Shown here: in pieces, positions 50,301 through 62,900 of the stretch
Position numbering within the stretch: the first letter of the stretch is position 1
Layout: each line of letters starts with the position of its first letter
Translations under genes and position numbers: made by a program
The notes under the pieces: model-generated
Databases searched by the model: none
What the model saw: the letters and a program-made list of their open reading frames with translations, nothing else
Told to the model about the DNA's origin: nothing
Assembly (NCBI GenBank): GCA_023375785.1
Contig: SZWC01000099.1
Span: 122,955-186,954 of the forward strand
Length of the DNA: 64,000 nt
Direction: 5' to 3'
Origin: Penium margaritaceum
Lineage: Eukaryota; Streptophyta; Zygnematophyceae; Desmidiales; Peniaceae

Positions 50301-53300
50301 TGGGCATGATCTTACAGGTACAAACAAGGTAGAATACTGGTGGCTTGGCACGGCTATTGTGCACAATGCCTTGACAATGTTGGCATGTACCACTGACCAT
50401 GACCACAAATGTATCCAAGTGACTTTTACTTATATTGGTCATAACACAAGTCAGCCATGGTCAGAGTGTCCAATCACAGTGCATATATAATGGGCATAAT
50501 CTTGCTGGTACAAACAAGGTAGAATACTGGTGGCTCAGTGTGGCTTTTTTGCGCAATGCCTCGACAAAGTTTGCATGTGTCACTGACCATGACCTTAAAT
50601 GTATCCAAGTGACTTTTACTTATATTGGTTATAACACGAGTCAGCCACGGTTAGAGTGTCCAATCACAGTGGAGATATACTTGGCATGACCTTACAGGTA
50701 CAAACAAGGTAGAATACTGGTGGCTCGCTATGGCTATTATACGCAATGCCTTGACAAAGTTGGCATGTGTCACTGACCATGACCACAAATGTATCCAAGT
50801 GACTTTTACTTCTATTGATCAAAATACAAGTCAGCCACGGTCAGAGTGTCCAATCACAGTGCACATGTACTAGACATGATCTTGCAGGTTCAATCAAGGT
50901 AGAATACTAGTTTCTCGGTGTGGCTCCTGTGCGCAATGCCTTGACAAAGTTGGCATGTGCCACTGATCATGACCACAAATGTATCCAAGTGACTTTTACT
51001 TCTATTGATCATAACACGAGTCAGCCACGGTCAGAGTGTCCAATTAAAGTGCAGATATACTGGGCATGACCTTACAGGTGTAAACAAGGTGGAATACTTG
51101 TGTCTCTGTGTGGCTATTGCATGCAATGCCTTGGCAAAGTTGGCATGTGCCACTGACCATTCCCCCAAATGTATGCAGGTGACTTTTACTTCTATTGATT
51201 GTAACACGAGTCAGCCACGGTCAGAGTGTCCAATCATAGTGCAGATATACTGGGCTTGATCTTGCAAGTATAAACAAGGTAGAATACTGGTGGCTCGGTG
51301 TGGCTATTGTACGCAATGCCTTGACAAAGTTGGCATGTGCCACTGACAATGACCGCAAATGTATCCAAGTGACTCTTACTTCTATGTATCATAACACGAG
51401 TCTGGCACGGTCAGAGTGTCCAATCACAGTGCAGATGTACGAGGCATTATCTTGCAGGTGCAAAGAAGGTACAATACTGGTGGCTTGGTGTGGCTATTGT
51501 GTGCAATGACTTTACAAAGTTGGCATGTGCCACTGACCATGACCACAAATGTACCCAAATGACTTTTACTTCTATTGATCATAACACGAGTCAGCCACGG
51601 TTAGAGTTTACAATCACAGTGTAGATGTATTAGGCATGACCTTGCAGGTGCAAAAAAGGTAGAATACTGGTTGCTCGGTGTGGCTATTGTGCGCAATGCC
51701 TTGACAAAGGTGGCATGTGCCACTGACCATGACCACAAATGTACCCAAATGACTTTTACTTCTATTGATCATAACACGAGTCAGCCACGGTTAGAGTTTA
51801 CAATCACAGTGTAGATGTATTAGGCATGACCTTGCAGGTGCAAAAAAGGTAGAATACTGGTTGCTCGGTGTGGCTATTGTGCGCAATGCCTTGACAAAGG
51901 TGGCATGTGCCACTGACCATGACCAGAAATGTATCCAATTTAATTTTACTTCTATTGGTCATAACACGAGTCATCCACGGTCAGGGTGTCCAATCACAGT
52001 GCAGATATACTAGGCATGACCTTGCATGTATAAATAAGGTAGAATACTGGTGGCTCGGTGTGGCTATTATGCGCAATGCCTTGACAAAGTTGGCATGTGC
52101 CATTGACCATGACCACAAATGTATCCAAGTGAATTTTACTTCTATTGATCATAGTACGAGTCAGCCATGGTCAGAGTGTCCGATCACAGTGATACGTACT
52201 AGGCATGACCTTGCACGTTCAAACAAGGTAGAATACTGGTGGCTCGGTGTGGCTATTGTGCGCAACGCCTTGACAAAGTTGGCATGTGCCACTGACCATG
52301 ACCACAATTGTGTCTAAGTGACTTTTACTTCTATTGATCATAACACGAGTCAGCCACGATCAGAGTGTCCAATTACAGTGCAGATGTACTGGGCATGATC
52401 TTGCAAGTTCAAACAAGGTAGACTGCTGGTGGCTCGGTGTGGCTATTGTGTGCAATGCCTTGACAAAGTTGGCATGTGCCACTAACCATGACCACAAATA
52501 TATCCAAGTGACTTTTTATTCTACTGATCATAACACGAGTCAGACACGGTCAGAGTGCCCAATCACAGTGCAGATGTACTAGGCATAATCTTACAAAAAC
52601 AAAAAAGGTAGAATACTGGTGGCTCGGTGTGGCTATTGTGCGTAATGCCTTGACAAAGTTGGCATGTGCCACTGCCCATGACCACAAATGTATCCAAGTG
52701 ACTTTTACTTCTATTGATCATTACATAAGTGAGCCACGGTCTCAGTGTCCAATCACAGTGTAGATGTACTAGGCATGATCTTACATGTGCAAACAAGGCA
52801 GAATCCTTATGGCTCGGTGTGGCTATTGTGCGCAATGCCTTGACAAAGCTGGCATGTGCCACTGCCCATGACCATAAAATCTACCAAGTGACTTTAACTT
52901 CTACGAATCAGCTAAAGTCAGAGTGCCCAATCACAGTTCAGATGTACTAGGCATGGCCTTTTAGGTCTAAACAAGGTAAAACACCGGTGGCTTGGCACGG
53001 CTATTGTGCGCAATGCCTTGACAAAGTTGGCATGTCCCACTGACCATGACCACAAAGTTTACCAAGTACCTTAAACGGCTATGAATAATAACATGATTCA
53101 GCCATGGTTAGAGTGGGCAATCACAGTGCAGATATACTGGGCATGACATTGCAGGTACAAGCAAGGTAGAATACTGGTGGCTCGGTGTGGCTATTGTGCG
53201 CAATGCCTTGACAAGTTGGCATGTGCCACTGGCCATGACCACAGATGTATCCAACAGACTTTTACTTCTATTGATCATAACACGAGTCAGCCACGGTCAG

Positions 53301-55756
53301 AGTGTCCAATCAAAGTGCAGATGTACTAGGCATGATCTTGCAGGTTCAAACAAGGTAGAATGCTGGTGGCTCGGTGTGGCTATTGTGTGCAATGCCTTGA
53401 CAAAGCTGGCATGTTCCACTGACCATGACGACAAATATATCCAAGTGACATTTACTTCTATTGATCATAACACGAGTCAGCCACGGGCAGAGTGCCCAAT
53501 CACAGTGCACATCTAACATGCATGACCTTGCAGGTATAAACAAGGTAAAAAACAAGAGTCTTGGCATGGCTATTGTACGCCATGCCTTGACAAAGTTGGC
53601 ATGTGCCACTGACCATGACCACAAAGGTTACCAAATACCTTAAATGGCTATGAATCAGAACACGAGTCAGCCACGTTCAGAGTGTTTAACCACAGTGCAA
53701 ATATACTGAGCATGACCTTGCAGGTATAAAAAAGGTAGAATACAGGTGGCTTGGTGTGGCTATTATGTGTAATGTCTTGACAAAGTTGGCAGGTGCCACT
53801 GACCATGACCACAAATGTATCAAAGTGAATTTTACTTCTATTGATCATGACAGGAGTCAGCCACAGTCAGAGTGTCCAATCACAGTGCAAATGTACTAGG
53901 CATGATCTTGCAGGTGCGGACAAGGTAGAATACTAGTGGCTCGGTGTGGCTATTGTGCGCAATGCCTTGACAAAGTTGGCATGTGCCACTGACCATGACC
54001 ACAGATGTATCCAACTGACCTTCACTTCTATTGGTCATAACACGAGTCAGCCACGGTCAGAGTGTCCAATCACAGTGCAGATGTACTAGGCTTGATCTTG
54101 CAGGTTCAAACAAGGTAGAATGCTGGTGGCTCGGTGTGGCTATTGTGTGAAATGCCTTGACAAAGCTGGCATGTGCCACTGACCATGACCACAACGTTTA
54201 CCAAGTGACTTTTACTTCTATTGATCATAACACGAGTCAGCCACGGTCAGAGTGTCCAATCACTGTGCAGATGTACTAGGCATGCTCTTGCAGGTGCAAA
54301 CAAGGTAGAATACTGGTGGATTGTTGTGGCTATTGTACACCATGCCTTGACAAAGTTGGCAAGTACCACTGACCATGACCACAAAGGTTACCAATTACCT
54401 TAAATGGCTATGAATCATAACATGAGTCGGCCACGTTCAGAGTGTCCAATCACAGTGCAGATATACTGGGCATGACCTTGCAGGTGTAAAAAAGGTATAA
54501 TACTGGTGGCTCGGTGTGGCTATTCTGCGCAATGCCCTATCAAAGTTGGCATGTGCCACTGACCATGACCACAAATGTATCCAAGTGACTGTTAATTCTA
54601 TTGATCGTAACACGAGTCAGCCACGTTCAGAGTGCCCAATCACAGTGCATATCTAATATGCATGGCCTTTCAGGTATAAACAAGGTAAAATACCGGTGAC
54701 TTGGTACGGCTATTGTGCGCAATGCCTTGACAAATTTGGCATGTGTCACTGACCATGACCACAAAGTTTACCAAGTGACTTTAACTTCTACAGATCGTAA
54801 CATGAGTCAGCCACAGTCAGAGTGCCCAATCATAGTGCACATCTTATATGCATGACCTTGCAGATATAAACAAGGTGAAAAACTGGTGGCTTGGCACGGC
54901 TATTGTGCGCAATACCTTAACAAAGTTGGCATGTAACACTGACCATGACCACAAATGTACCCAAGTGACTTTTACTTCTATTGATCATACCACGAGTCAG
55001 CCACGGTCAGAGTATCCAATCACAGTGCAGATGTACTAGGCATGATCTTGCAGGTGCAAACGAGGTAGAATACTCGTGGCTCGGTGTGCCTTTTGTGCGC
55101 AATGCCTTTACAAAGTTGGCATGTGCCACTGACCATGACCACAAATGTATCCAAGTGACTGTTACTTCTTTTGATCATAACACGAGTCAGCCACGGTCAG
55201 AGTGTCCAATCACAGTGCAGATATACTGGGCATGATCTTACAGGTATAAACAAGGTAGAATACGGGTGGCTCGATGTGGCTATTGTGTGCAATGCCTTGA
55301 CAAAGTTGGCATGTGCCACTGACCATGGCCACAAATGTATCCAAGTGACTTTTACTTCTATTGATCATAACTGGAGTCAGCCACGAGCAGACTATCCAAT
55401 TAGAGTGCAGATGTACTAGGCATTATCTTGTAGGTATAAACAATGTAGGATACTGGTTGCTCGGTGTGGCTATTGTGCGCAATGCCTTGACTAAGTTGGC
55501 ATGTGCAACTTACCATGACCACAAAGGTATCCAAGTGACTTTTACTTCTATTGAACTACATGAGTCAGCCACGGTCAGAGTGTCCAATCAAAGTGCAGAT
55601 ATACTGGGAATGACCTTACAAGAATAAAAAAGGTCGAAAACTGGTGGCTCGGTGTGGCTATTGTGCGCAATGCCTTCACGAAGTTGGCAAGTGCCACTGA
55701 CCATGACCACAAAGTTCACCAAGTACCTTAAACGGCTATGAATCATAACACGATTC
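44322..55756 (+). repeat. Satellite, forward, mostly type B in the middle
   Basis: About 60 monomers. From about 49800 to 52850 most monomers are type B (CTTTTACTTCTATTGATCAT), so the trimer pattern is lost. Exact doubled monomers lie at about 46560-46930 and 51540-51920. A shortened monomer lies near 48060-48110. No gene is seen. Confidence 0.92.
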
Positions 55757-56508
55757 TGTCAGAAGATTGCAAGTGCTGCCGTAGAGTGGACGCGATCGTG
55801 GAGACAGGCGTTTCAATGGTGGACAGAAGCACGAGCAGAGGCGAAGCGGAAACGGCGAAAGAAGGTCGGAACGGAAGCGGATGATGAAACAGGATGATAA
55901 GGAGAGGTCTGGGCGCAGCACCAAAGGTGCGAGCGCTGAGATCTTTGTAGGAAGGGAGTGGACGCAACACTTTGAAGGAAGGACGAAGCTTCCTTGAAGG
56001 TGCGGGCGTTGCTGACGTATGATTGACGTTTAGCAGAAGTGAGAGGGCGCAGTGCGGGAGCACGGGCGCTGAGCTGAGATTGAAGGCAAGAAGGACTGGA
56101 GGCGGCCCAAAGGGCGAGCCCGAAGGAGAATCCAATGGATTGATTATTCAAATAAATACAAGGACTATAAATAGCTACTTCTAGACTAGCATGCTTCGGT
56201 GACCGGGCACAAGAGTAAAGTGGCGACTCGGGCAAGAGAGAGAGGAGGAGCGCCTCGAGACCATGATTCGGCTTTGTTAGTCGTACGCATAGATGAGTGA
56301 AGTGCGCAGGATCAATCTCCGATGGTGTGTGCGCCTTGACCTTTGTAGTATGGGACCGTTGGTTTGGTAGTGGCGAGGTTCGCACGATTGTCGGTCGTGA
56401 GACCGTTTGGTCTTTGGTCGTGTACCTCCGGAGATGAACGTGCACAGTCACTCTTTATTTTCTTGGTGGTTGCACCCCTTGAAGCGATCTCCGAGATAAG
56501 ATCTGACA
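55757..56508 (-). repeat. 3' LTR of element E
   Basis: 752 bp, from TGTCAGAAGATTGC to ATCTGACA. It has an A/T-rich TATA-like stretch (CTATAAATAG on the plus strand, CTATTTATAG in element sense) near 56166. Confidence 0.92.
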
Positions 56509-56516
56509 CCCTCCTT
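56509..56516 (-). promoter_or_regulatory. Polypurine tract, element E
   Basis: CCCTCCTT, read as AAGGAGGG next to the 3' LTR. Confidence 0.82.
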
Positions 56517-57357
56517 AGATCGGAAGAGGGGTGCAAGCCGTCAATGGTAGGCCGGGGAGTCCTGCTTCTGTAGGGGCACAGCACAGAGAAAGCTTAAGAG
56601 GTTTTGGAGGAGGTGGACGCCTCAGCACCAGGTTGTAGATGGAGGAGAGGAAACCTGGGCGATGCAGCAATTTGTGAGCAGAGTTAGTGAGTGGAGTGGC
56701 AGAAGGGTCAGTAGTAGGGGAGAAGGCAGAGGTTGTCAGTAGTGCGTCAGGGAGTTTATTAGGGTTGTGGCAAGGCAGTGTGGGCTTGCAATAGGAAGCA
56801 GATCGGTTCCGATCACATACCCACATGGTTCTTGGACTTAGGCCGTACTTGGGTCTGCGCAGGTTGTGGGCGGTGACAACTCTTTGGAGGCAGGCAGTCC
56901 AGATCTGCGAGGTCATGTGATGCGTTTGCATGAAGCGGTCTGCTTCCTTTAGTGGGCGGTTAACGAGGAGTTTACCGTGGGCGAGGGCTGTGGTTAGCAG
57001 TGTTCCGTGGGTCATGCAGTAGTCTGTGAGAAAGGTGTGAAGTGGTGCATGAGCAGTGTTAGAGAGGATGAGATGGGGAGGTATCTCAAAGTGCTTGGTC
57101 TGTTGGCGGAGCCAGTCCCTGAGCGCCGGGACCGCTCCGCCAAGGGTGCAGAGAGAGAGAACAGTGCAGTGCCGTGAGAACTGATCATGAATGAAGAGGA
57201 AGTCACTGTGGCGGGCAGCAGAGTATGAGGATGGAGGTTGAACGAGGGTGATGTGCAAAGAGTAAAAGCTGCAGAGATAGGCATGTGAGGAGAGAGGAGG
57301 AGAGGAGGACACGGTGTACATCTCAAGACCATACTCCTCAGATCCAATCTCAGTCAC
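56515..57357 (-). pseudogene. Integrase-like remnant of element E
   Basis: A 280-codon minus-strand frame. It contains FLFIHDQFSRH, which resembles the first acidic motif of the rve integrase core (D followed by F/Y-S-R). Downstream are RDWLRQQT and a segment with LTDYCMTHG, resembling the F-x-x-C/Y-x-x-x-G region after the second acidic motif. Then comes NRPLKEADRFM and a C-terminal tail rich in proline and leucine. The match to a Ty1/copia integrase core is by pattern only. It lies downstream of gag as expected. The region is decayed. Confidence 0.55.
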
Positions 57358-57507
57358 TCACTCAACTACCCCTAACATAACAGTGTTGTTAGGAGCAAGA
57401 TTGGCAGCAGCAGGGATGGAAGGAGAGGGAGGAGCTTCCACGTTGTTGGCTGGGGTTGAACGCCAGTTTGAGCTTCCCATCCGGTTATAGTAGCGCTGAC
57501 GGAGCTC

Positions 57508-58732
57508 TTACGCCCAGTTGGGTTGATCGCCATATGACTTGCCGGGGTTCTGGTCCAGCCATTCGTTGGTGGCGCGGTGATCGCAGACGTGCGGCAAGTG
57601 GTTGCGGCGGCTACACTTGGTCCCTTTGAGCGGACCGTGGTGGATGGTGTAGGAGCAGGCTGGGAAGTGGTTGATCATGCGGCTGTCAGTAGTTGCAGCC
57701 ATGGTTTCGAAGGCATTGGTGGCGATGGTGGTCTCGCGTGCTTGCTTGGCAACGTAGTCCTGTTCTTCAGCCATGAGCTTGGGGCTGATGACGNTGGTCC
57801 AGCCATTCGTTGGTGGCGCGGTGATCGCAGACGTGCGGCAAGTGGTTGCGGCGGCTACACTTGGTCCCTTTGAGCGGACCGTGGTGGATGGTGTAGGAGC
57901 AGGCTGGGAAGTGGTTGATCATGCGGCTGTCAGTAGTTGCAGCCATGGTTTCGAAGGCATTGGTGGCGATGGTGGTCTCGCGTGCTTGCTTGGCAACGTA
58001 GTCCTGTTCTTCAGCCATGAGCTTGAGGCTGATGACGGCGATGGTCAGTTGGTCAACGGGCAGTTGCAGCAGAATTTGACGAATGATATCATACTGACCT
58101 GGGAGGCCGGAGATGATGCCGGTGAAAACGACAGCAGGATGGAGGTCAATTTTCATTTCCTTCAGGTCACGAGCAATGGTGGTGACGGCTGCGATGTAGC
58201 TGCCCATGTTGGTGTGGGCGGCAAAGGGCACGGAGAAGAGTGACATGATTTTGATGCCGCAGGCAGTGGAGGTGTTGTTGCTGAAGCGGTCTTTGAGGGC
58301 CTTCCAAATCTCATGGGTCTTGGAATCGAGGGTGCGAATGTCTTCATGAAGCTCGGGAGAGGAGGTGGTCATGATTGTCATGAGGGCGGTGCTGTTGGCA
58401 ACTTCCCAAGAGGCATGAGAGGTGGTGGATGTAGAGACGACTCAAACGGGAGCGGGAGACGAGGAAGAACATTGACCACGATTAGACACAGACCCCTCGC
58501 AAGGGTTGTTTCCTGATGTGGCGGCAGTTGAGGCAGATGCGGTAGAGTCGACGGCCACAAGTGGTTCAACTCCAGTGTCAGTGTTGGTGAGGAGGTGACT
58601 GCGGGTGACTCCCTCAACCTTCTGAGTCCCAAAGAAGAGTGACACCGAGTAGCTCCACAGCTTGTAGATGCTGGTCCCATCGGGCTTCACAGTGAGCTTG
58701 GGGAGACCAGAGAGAGTGAGGGCGGAGGCCAT
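57508..58732 (-). pseudogene. gag of element E (UBN2-type)
   Basis: The minus-strand start is at 58730-58732 (MASALTLSGLPKLTVKPDGT), followed by a pattern with conserved tryptophan (YKLWSYSVSLFF), typical of the copia gag N-terminus. A later part matches the UBN2 gag family pattern: HEIWKALKDRF, then SYIAAVTTIARDLKEM, then GIISGLPGQYDIIRQILL. The C-terminal part is Cys/His-rich but not a canonical CCHC knuckle. A single N at 57794 lies between two copies of a 243-bp stretch, probably an assembly join. The region is decayed. Confidence 0.8.
57551..58037. other. Single-N joint with flanking duplicate, inside element E
   Basis: 57551-57793 and 57795-58037 are near-identical 243-bp copies on either side of one N. 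It is the same signature as at 29906 and 31359. Confidence 0.85.
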
Positions 58733-59235
58733 GATGTAGTTGACGTGGATGCAGTGATGAAGTGAGGAGCGGCGGCTCGGGACAGCGGTGCAAGGCGGCG
58801 ACACAATCAGGGGACGGCTGCTGGTGAGGAGGAAGAGCAACTGAAACAAGCTGTGGCGTGAAACACTACTACGGAGGAAGATGAAATGGGCGTAGGGAGA
58901 GAACCACATGCGCGGTCGGCAGAGGTGATGGAGGAGCGGAAAAGCTGCTGCTGATGTGGAGGAGTGAGCGCAGGGGCGGAACCTCGTGCGCGACCGGCAG
59001 AGGTGATGGAGGAGTGGAAAAGCTGCTGCTGATGCGGAGGAGTGAGCGCAGGGGCAGAATCTCGTGCGTGAAATCACCAAGAGGACGTGGAGTGGTGCTG
59101 CCACAACACCTTAGTCAGAAGGAGCGCTGCCACCACAGTTCTTCTGGCGACCACAATTCTTCGAGGCGGAGGAGTTCCACAAGAGTGGGTGCGGCTGATG
59201 GCGGCGAGCACGACGGAGCCAGGGGTGTTACTTGA
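58733..59235 (-). other. Leader of element E with three module-1 copies
   Basis: Three copies of the module seen in B, C and D (plus-strand form GTGAGCGCAGGGGCGGAACC) lie near 58888, 58966 and 59042, with about 77 bp spacing and a shared intervening sequence. They are present although the LTRs of E differ from those of the others. Confidence 0.75.
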
Positions 59236-59247
59236 GCTCTGATACCA
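59236..59247 (-). promoter_or_regulatory. Primer-binding site, element E
   Basis: GCTCTGATACCA, exactly complementary to TGGTATCAGAGC, next to the LTR. Confidence 0.93.
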
Positions 59248-59996
59248 TGTCCGAAGATTGCAAGCGCTGCCGTAGAGTGGACGCGGTCGTGGAGACAGCG
59301 TTTCAATGGTGGACAGAAGCACAAGCAGAGGCGAAGCGGAAACGGCGAAAGAAGGTTGCAACGAGGCGGATGATGAAACAGGATGATAAGGAGAGGCCTG
59401 GGCGCAGCACCAAAGGTGCGAGCGCTGAGATATTTGCAGGAAGGGAGTGGACGCAAAACTTTGAAAAAGGACGAAGCTTCCTTGAAGGTCCGGGCGTTGC
59501 TGACGTATGATTGACGTTTAGCAGAAGTGAGAGGGCGCAGTGCGGGAGCACGGGCGCTGAGCTGAGATTGAAGGCAAGAGGGACTGGAGGCGGCCCAAAG
59601 GGTGAGCCTGAAGGAGAATCCAATGGATTGATTATTGAAATGAATACAAGGACTATAAATAGCTACTTCTAGACTAGCGTGCTTCGGTGAGCGGGTACAA
59701 GAGTAAAGTGGTGACTCCGGCAAGAGAGAGAGTAGGAGCGCCTCGAGACCATGATTGAGCTTTGCTAGCCGTACGCATAGAGGAGTGACGTGTGCAGGAT
59801 CAATCTCCGACGGTGTGTGCGCCTTGACCTTTGTAGTATGTGACCGTTGGTTTGATAGTGGCAAGGTTCACACGATTGTCGGTCGTGAGACCATTTGGTC
59901 TTTGGTCGTGTACCTCCGAAGATGAACCTGCACAATCACTCTTTATTTTCTTGGTGGTTGCACCCCTTCAAGCGATCTCCGAGATAACATATGACA
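59248..59996 (-). repeat. 5' LTR of element E
   Basis: 749 bp, from TGTCCGAAGATTGC to ATATGACA. It pairs with 55757-56508. Confidence 0.92.
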
Positions 59997-62900
59997 GAGT
60001 CCGCCATGGTCAGAGTGTTCAATCACATTGCAGATGTACTGGGCATGATCTTGCATGTTCAAACAAGGTAGAATACTGGTGGCTCGGTGTGACTATTGTG
60101 TGCACATATAATATTATTGATCTTGCAGGTATGAACAAGGTAAAAACCAGTGGCTTGCCAGAGCTAATGTGTGCAATGCCTTGACAAAGCTGGCATGTGC
60201 CACTGACCATAACCACAACGTTTACCAAGTACCTTAAACGGCTATGAATCATAACACGAGTCAGCCACGGTCAGAGTGTCCAGACACAGTGCAGATATAC
60301 TGGGCATGACCTTACAGGTAGAAACAAGGTAGAATACTAGTGCTTCATTGTGGCTATTGTGCGCAATGCCTTGACAAAGTTGGCATGTGCCACTGACCAT
60401 GACTACAAATGTATCCAAGTGACTTTTACCTCTATTGATCATAACACGAGTCAGCCATGGTCAGAGTGTCCAATCACAGTGCAGATGTACTAGGCATGAT
60501 CTTACAGGTGCAAACAAGGTTGAATACTAGTGGCTCAGTGTGGCTATTGTGCGCAATGCCTTGACAAAGTTGGCATGTGCCACTGACCATGACCACAAAG
60601 TTTATCAAGTGACTTTAACTTCTACGAATTGTAACACGAGTCAGCCACGGTCAGAGTGCCCAATCACAGTGCACATCTAATATGCATGACCTTGCAGGTA
60701 TAAACAAGGTAAAAACCTGGTGGCTTGGCACGGCTAATGCGCGCAATGCCTTGACAAAGTTGGCATGTGCCACTGACCATGACCACTAAGCTTACCAAGT
60801 ACCTTAAACAGATATGAATCATAAGAAGAGTCAGCCAAGATCAGGCTGTCCAATCGTAGTGCAGATATAATGGGCATGACCTTACAGGTATAAACAAGGT
60901 AGAATGCTGGTGGCTCGGTGTGCCTATTGTGCGTGATGCCTTGACAAAGTTGGCATGTGCCACTGACCATGACCACAAAGTCTACCAAGTGACTTGAACT
61001 TATACGAATCGTAACACGAGTCAGCCACGGTCAGAGTGCCCAATCACAATGCACATCTAATATGCATGACCTTGCAGGTATAAACAAGGTAAAAAAATCG
61101 GTGGCTTGGCACTGCTAATGTGCGCAATGCCTTGACAATGTTGGCATGTGCCACTGACCATGACCACAAAGTTTACCAAGTACCTTAAACGGCTATGAAT
61201 CATAACACGAGTCAGCCACGGTCAGAGTGTCCAATCACAGGCACGAACTTACAGGTATAAACAAGGGAGAATACCGGTGGCTCGGTGTGGCTATTGCGCA
61301 CAATGCCTTGACAAAATTCGCATGTGCCACTGACCATGACCACAAATGTATCAAAGTGACGTTTACTTATATTGATCAGAACACGAGTCAGCCACGGTCA
61401 GAGTGGTCAATCACAAGGCAGATGTACTAGGCATGATCTTGCAGGTTCAAACAAGGTAGAACACTGGTGGCTCGGTGTGGCTATCTGGTGCAATGCCTTT
61501 ATTAAGTTGGCATGTGCCACTGACCATGACCACAACTGCATCCAAGTGACTTTTACTTCTATTGATCATAACACGAGTCAGCCACGGTCAGAGTGTCCAA
61601 TCAGAGTGCAGATGTACGAGGCATTATCTTGCAGGTGCAAACAAGGTCAAATACTGGTGGCTTGGTGTGGCTATTATGCGCAATGCCTTGACAAAGTTGG
61701 CATGTGCCACTGACCATGAGCACAAAGTATACCAAGTGACTTTAACTTCTACGAATTGTAACACGAGTCAGCCACGGTCAGAGTACCCAATCACAGCGCA
61801 CATCTAATACGTATGACCTTGTAGGTGTAAACAGGATAAAAAACCGGTGTCTTGGCACGGCTATTGTGCGCAGTGCCTTGACAAAGTTGGCATGTGCCAC
61901 TGACCATGACCACAAATGTATCCAAGTGACTTTTACTTCTACTGATCATAACACAAGTCAGCCGCGGTCAGAGTGTCCAGTCATAGTGAAGATGTACTAG
62001 GCATGATCTTGTAGGCTGAAACAAGGTAGAATACTGGTGGTTCGACGTGGCTATTGTACGCAATGCCTTGACAAAGTTGGCATGTGCCACTAACCACGAC
62101 CACAAAGTTTACCAAGTACCTTAAACGGCTATGAATCATAACACGAGTCAGCCACGGTCAGAGTATCCAATCATAGTGCAGATATACGGGGCATGATCTT
62201 GCAGGTACAAACAAGGTAGAATACTGGTGGCTCGGTGTGGCTATTGTGCGCAATTCCTTGACAAACTTGGCATGTGTCAGTGACCATGACCACAAATGTA
62301 TCCAAGTGACTTTTACTTATATTGATCATAACACGAGTCAGCCACGGTCAGAGTGTCCAATCACAGTGCAGATGAACTAGGCATGACCTTGCAAGTATAT
62401 ACAAGGTAAAAAACTGGTGGCTCGGTGTGGCTATTGTACGCAATGCTTTGACAAAGTTGGCATGTGCCACTGACCATGACCACAGTGTTTACCAAGCACC
62501 TTAAACGGATATGAATCATCAAATGAGTCAGCCACAGTCAGAGTGTCCAATCATAGTACGGATATACTGGGCATGACCTTACATGTATAAACAAGGTAGA
62601 ATACTAGTGGCTCGGTGTGGCTATTGTGTGCAATGTCTTGACAAAGTTGGCATGTGCCACCGACCATGACCACAAATGTATCAGAGTGGCTTTTACTTCT
62701 ATTGATCATAACACGAGTCAGCCACGGTCAGAGTGTCCAATCAAAGTGCAGATGTATTAGGCATGATCTTGCAGGTACGAACAAGGTACAATACTGGTGG
62801 CTCGGTGTGCTTCTGTGCGCAATGCCTTGACAAAGTTGGCATGTGCCACTAACCATGACCACAAAGTTTACCAAGTACATGAAACGACTATGAATCATAA

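Larger units (their letters stand above)
55757..59996 (-). mobile_element. Element E: copia-like element with gag and integrase-like remnant (fossil)
   Basis: 4240 bp, minus strand, in forward satellite: 5' LTR 59248-59996, primer-binding site 59236-59247, leader, gag 57508-58732, integrase-like frame 56515-57357, polypurine tract 56509-56516, and 3' LTR 55757-56508. The flanks GATTC (55752-55756) and GAGTC (59997-60001) are a 5-bp target duplication with one mismatch. The LTRs are not alignable by eye with those of A-D. They differ from each other by about 6%, so E appears the youngest insertion. No reverse transcriptase or RNase H is seen. It is decayed. Confidence 0.9.

Noticed and set aside
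44322-55756. Many 60-110 codon open frames in the satellite on both strands, with similar peptides
   Set aside because: They recur because the monomer recurs. The 190-bp unit is not a multiple of three, so no frame continues through the array, and there is no start context or domain.
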